A stretch of 64,000 nucleotides of DNA from Gymnothorax reevesii (taxonomy: Eukaryota; Chordata; Actinopteri; Anguilliformes; Muraenidae): NCBI GenBank assembly GCA_029721435.1, contig CM056573.1, positions 152,541,947-152,605,946 on the forward strand, written 5' to 3'. The position numbers were made by a program, and so were the translations under genes. The notes under the pieces were generated by a model, which did not search any database, was not told the DNA's origin, and saw only the letters and a list, made by a program, of their open reading frames with translations. This document shows, piece by piece, positions 60,195-64,000 of this stretch (position 1 is its first letter; the number at the start of each line of letters is the position of its first letter).

Positions 60195-61060
60195 CTAAAG
60201 TACAAACCACCTTCTGAAAAGTTGGGATGGTGCAAAATGTAAATAAAATCAGAATGCAACTGTAATGGCCGGTCGAATACAGAGGCCAGGTGCAAAGACC
60301 AGAGAGAGAGACAGTAGTACGGACACAGTACAAACACAGAGAATAATACAGGTCAAACGAAAGTACTCGCGCTTTCAAAGGACGTATAATAGTCAGGACC
60401 ACGGAGGCAAAGCGAGATAGAAAAAGGGAGAAGAAACTCCAATAATTAGAAGATAGAAAGTCATACAAAACCTAACTACGAATATCTTCGGCTATAGTGC
60501 GTAGCTACAAGCAGACACTCTAGCAAAGAGGCATGGCGAACATCCGGCTTATATAGAAGCACCGCCCCAGTTCAATCAGCCAGCTGGATCAAGAATCCAA
60601 TTGAAATGAAATACGATATCGTCCCAGGACGAGAGCCAAAAAGAAAAGTCCGAAACACATGCACAAACATCCAGAACCATGACAGCAACGATTTGAAAAT
60701 CATTCAAACCTCATGATTACTTGAGAATAGTACAAAGACAACATATCAAATGTTGAAACAGAAATTGTATTGATTTTTGAAAAATATCTGCTCATTTAGA
60801 ATTTGATGCCAGCAACATGTTCCAAAAAAGTCAAGACAGGGGCAAAAAAAGACTGGAGAAGTTGCATAATGCATAAAAAAGCCTAGTGGAACAGCTTACA
60901 GCTAATTAGGTAAATTGGCAACAAGTCCATAAAATGATCATCCCTGAGAGGCTGAGTCTTTAAAAAGTTAAGATTGTGAACATTCCCCCACGCTATTCAA
61001 CACTCCATGGGCAAATAGTTAAACAATTTAAGAATAACATCTCTCAATGTAAAATGGACC
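60195..61060. mobile_element. Tc1-like 5' fragment split by a solo LTR
   Basis: 60205-60260 and 60685-60760 read as one Tc1 end (AAAAGTTGGGATGGTGCAAA, then GATTTGAAAATCATTCAAAC, then ACAACATATCAAATGTTGAA) once the insertion is removed. It belongs to the same broad family as the element ending at 30054. No transposase portion is preserved. Confidence 0.75.
60261..60684 (-). mobile_element. Solo LTR (424 bp) with 5-bp duplication
   Basis: On the minus strand it runs TGTCATGG...GGCCATTACA with a TATATAAG box near 60551. An exact 5-bp duplication gcaac flanks it (60256-60260 and 60685-60689). No internal retroelement sequence remains, so it is a recombined solo LTR; superfamily not determined. 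Confidence 0.85.
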
Positions 61061-61428
61061 TTTCTGATTTACTCTGACCAGCCCCGCCCCCCTTAGTTAC
61101 TGTTGCTATGCCCCACATGCAATGCAGCTCAATTCCACATAGACAACAGTACAGCAGAAGTGAGAGCATCACTCTCTTGGGCGTATTCCCAAAAAAATTG
61201 CGAATTGTTTCTTACCGAATGCGTCCAACTTGTCCAGCAAAGTCGTCTAGAGAGGTCTTAAGTATTTCACGGAAGGATTAAAAATTTTTAAGGGAACGGG
61301 TGGAGATGCAAGAGCAACCGCGAAGTGCTGGGGATCGATGCACAAAAGACACACCCAATAAATTGCACACTGAGATGACACCAGACAAAATAGAGGAATC
61401 GTACTGCATGTATAAAGCAGGGTAAGTA

Positions 61429-62935
61429 TACTCAGTCCATACGAAAACGCACCACTCACGAAATCTGGAATAGCTCCACGGATTGATATGTGAAGTATAT
61501 ACGTATGATGCATTTGAGATAATGAATGATTTAAGAAGACATGTGAACATCATTCAATTTCATTCACGATAATGTTAATGCGCGAGAGAGGGATAACTGG
61601 TGTAGGGGTCAAACAGGAAAGTCAATAACGGGTGTGACCGCCATTTGCATTGACACGTGGTGCATTGTCGTCGCATGGAGTTGATCAGTCTCTGGATAGT
61701 GTTCTGAGGGATAGCATTCCACTACGGAACAAGGGCAACCTCAAGTTCTCGGATGTTGTCCATCTGGCGTCGACGTGAAAGACGTCGTCCAATTTCATCT
61801 TATAAGTGCTCGATAGGGGAGAGGTCGGGTGACAGAGCTGGCCACTGAAGCAAGGGGATGTTCTGCTGTGCAAGGTACTGCATGGACACCCTTGCAGTGT
61901 GTGCCCTAGCGTTGTCCTGTTGGAACGTGTGGACATCGTGGTGTTGGTTGAAGAAAGGCACAACATGGTTCTGCAGCACCTGGTCCCGGTAGTAGACGCC
62001 ATTCACCCTTCCTCTGCAGATATGGAGAGGGGTTCTGTGACGGTAGCTTATTCCACCCCACACCATAACGCTGCCACCACCCCAACGGTCCGTTAGAAGG
62101 ACACAATCGGCGTTATAACGTTCACCACGTCTCCGCCAAACAGGTAAAGGGCCATCTGCGTTCCTTAAGTGAAATCGTGACTCGTCAGAAAAGATGACAC
62201 TGTGCCATTGTCGTAGTCGCCAATTCTGGTGCCTGTTTGCCCACTGTAGACGCTGGTTTCGGTGACCATCTGTCAATATGGGGCCGAAATAAGGACGTCG
62301 TGCATGCAGGCCTGCAGCTTGCAGACGGTTCTGTACGGTGTTGGGGTGAATGAATCCACGTCGTCCTTGGACTTGAGCAGCCGTTCTTGTCGCTGGTAGT
62401 GTTCGGCCTCGGACATGATCCCGTACGATCGGACGGTCCTGACATGCTGTTGTCACACGTTGTTGACTCGGTCGAGGACGGTCCCGAGTGCTCCTCGTTT
62501 GCAGAAACCTTTGATGGAGTCTTGCGATCGTTGTGTGTGCGCAGTGTAGTCGTCTGGCAATTTCCCTGGTGCTGGCGCCAATTTGAAGCATGCCTATGGC
62601 ACGTTCCCGTTCAGGGGCTGTAAGTCGCGGCATAGTGTCGACGTTTCACAAGTGTCAGTGAAGAAGTGAAATTCTATTCGGATTCACATGCTTTTAAAGG
62701 CAATGTGTGCACAAATTCAGAGTGAAATTCATTTTTCCCATGGTGTGCGTGCAAGATGTTGCGTTTTTGCAAAAAATTACAGCGTTACAGTTAACTTGAA
62801 ATTCTCGCATTTCTTGCACCTGGCATGTTGGGTGACGTCACTGTAGTGTTGTTGTTGTATAAAAATTATATTGAAGTTCATTTGAACTTAAATATTGACT
62901 TTTTTCAAGTGGTGCATTTTCATTTGTACTCAGTA
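61429..62935. mobile_element. Tc1-like element, complete ends (1,507 bp)
   Basis: Ends TACTCAGTCCATACGAAAAC and the complement of TACTGAGTACAAATGAAAAT, flanked by TA dinucleotides (61427-61428, 62936-62937). It contains one transposase on the minus strand. Confidence 0.85.
61570..62633 (-). pseudogene. Tc1-like DD34E transposase with early stop
   Basis: From the ATG at 62633, 277 codons are open: an N-terminal HTH region (ERAIGMLQIGASTREIARRL), then D150 in FSDESRF, D240 in FQQDNARAHT and E275 in SPIEHL, giving 34 residues between the last two, the Tc1 signature. A TAA follows IEHL, and the normal C-terminal tail (DEIGRRLSRRRQ) continues in frame with a second stop (near 61725). About 60 residues are cut off. 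It is the best-preserved transposase in the window. Confidence 0.9.
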
Positions 62936-62937
62936 TA

Positions 62938-64000
62938 GTTTTCATAATTTTGTTGCCATCACTGAGATAAAAATAACAGTGGATCCAGTATGCTGTCTAG
63001 CATCAGTTGGCCATGAGTCAGACAATCCACTAGCTAGACTTCATAATACATTATATTACGCAATGCAGCTGGCCCTTAAACAAGCTACATTAGGCATAAT
63101 TGAGTTATTAATCTAACATTAGTTTTATAGCCTAGGCGTTTTCCTCCAAACCAATTTTGATAACAAGCTATCTTTACTCTTTTTGACTAAGCTATAGGGC
63201 TGTCGCGATAGATTAATCGCAATTATTTTAAGCGCAATAAAAGTAACAGCCACAATGAGGCAGACAGATGTGCTTGCTTATTACCTTTTCTATGACACAT
63301 ACCTAATGCGGTCATTTGAAATGCTTCCGGGAAGAAAACTATGATTTGAAGTCCGGCAATCACCAGCGAGGTTGGACAGCTTCCATCACCTTGGCATAAT
63401 TAGCTTACCTTAAATCAATTCCCATGTACTTTTCCTAACTTGCAATCAAGCCATTTATTCATCCAACTGACCAATCAAAACCAAAATGTGGCCTATAATG
63501 ATTGAGAAGAGATAGTGAGAAGCAGAGAGACCTAACCAGGCTACCATGATAATAATCTGGATAAATCGCAGACCTCTGAATTCCACCTTTCGTAGAATTT
63601 GTACATATCATTAAAAAGATTCCTTAAAAATAAAATCATTTTAAGAGATCCTGGTTCTTAAGTGTTTCAAAACATAGCCTCGATGAAGTGGAAAAAATTT
63701 TGTGAAGCATATCGAGCATGAAAGTGAGAGAAATTATTTTTGCATTGCATGCAATAGAAAAATTCAGCAAAGACTTTGCAAACACGTGCAGGCAAATGCA
63801 AATTCGCGGCATTTTTTATTTGATCATTGAGTAAGATTAATTTAAAAAAGTAATGCATAGCTCTTGAATTTGGTTACTTTTGAGCGGGTAAATAGCCTAC
63901 AGTGAAGTTGGAAAAAAATTCTGTTCAAGCGTAGCCTATCGAACAGGATATGTCAATTGTTCACAGGCAGCGCGGCAAAACGTAAAACTGGACATAGGCC
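62938..64000. other. No recognisable gene
   Basis: AT-rich sequence to the right edge; short ORFs only. Confidence 0.5.

Overview
The window looks like a piece of a teleost (ray-finned fish) nuclear genome. It is AT-rich and intron-bearing, has no bacterial-style operons or long ORFs, and is packed with fish-typical transposable elements (Tc1/mariner, hAT, TTAA-site elements, L2/CR1-like and other LINEs, Gypsy). The species cannot be named from the sequence alone.

The one host protein-coding gene I can support is spaca6, the sperm IZUMO-like/Ig protein needed for gamete fusion. It lies on the minus strand between 46,830 and 31,166. I assembled nine exons whose splice sites and codon phases agree from ATG to stop (1,008 nt, 335 codons before the stop). 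Exon 4 is the weakest. Upstream on the same strand, at 54,081-54,163, is a mir-125a hairpin with recognisable 5p and 3p arms. In mammals the mir-99b/let-7e/mir-125a cluster lies at the SPACA6 locus in the same order and orientation, so this is ancient microsynteny. I could not find let-7e or mir-99b in the window.

Layout. 1-9 kb: two LINE fragments, a short inverted-repeat element inside an L2-like RT, a hAT-like element inside an LTR-like repeat, a 650-bp TTAA element, palindromes and a Tc1 remnant. 9.9-13 kb: a small TA-flanked element split by a 2.6-kb hAT-like element that holds a fold-back element. 13-19 kb: a hAT MITE, a cluster of TATAGAAC motifs, two Tc1 copies and a low-copy repeat family carrying a 205-bp TTAA insertion with an empty-site paralogue. 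19-31 kb: an LTR-like block, a hairpin, a CR1/L2-like LINE fragment, a further TTAA element and another Tc1. 31-47 kb: spaca6, with introns holding a 5'-truncated Gmr1-type Gypsy (integrase before reverse transcriptase), a 3.3-kb LINE and a 536-bp hAT-like element. 47-56 kb: a decayed Tc1, a RecQ-like helicase fragment, a hAT MITE, an intact copy of the small TA element, mir-125a and a 1.9-kb TTAA element. 56-64 kb: mostly unassigned sequence, then a Tc1 fragment split by a solo LTR and a nearly complete DD34E Tc1 transposase with one early stop.

Only spaca6 and mir-125a appear to be host functions. Everything else I can identify is mobile DNA, usually broken and often nested.
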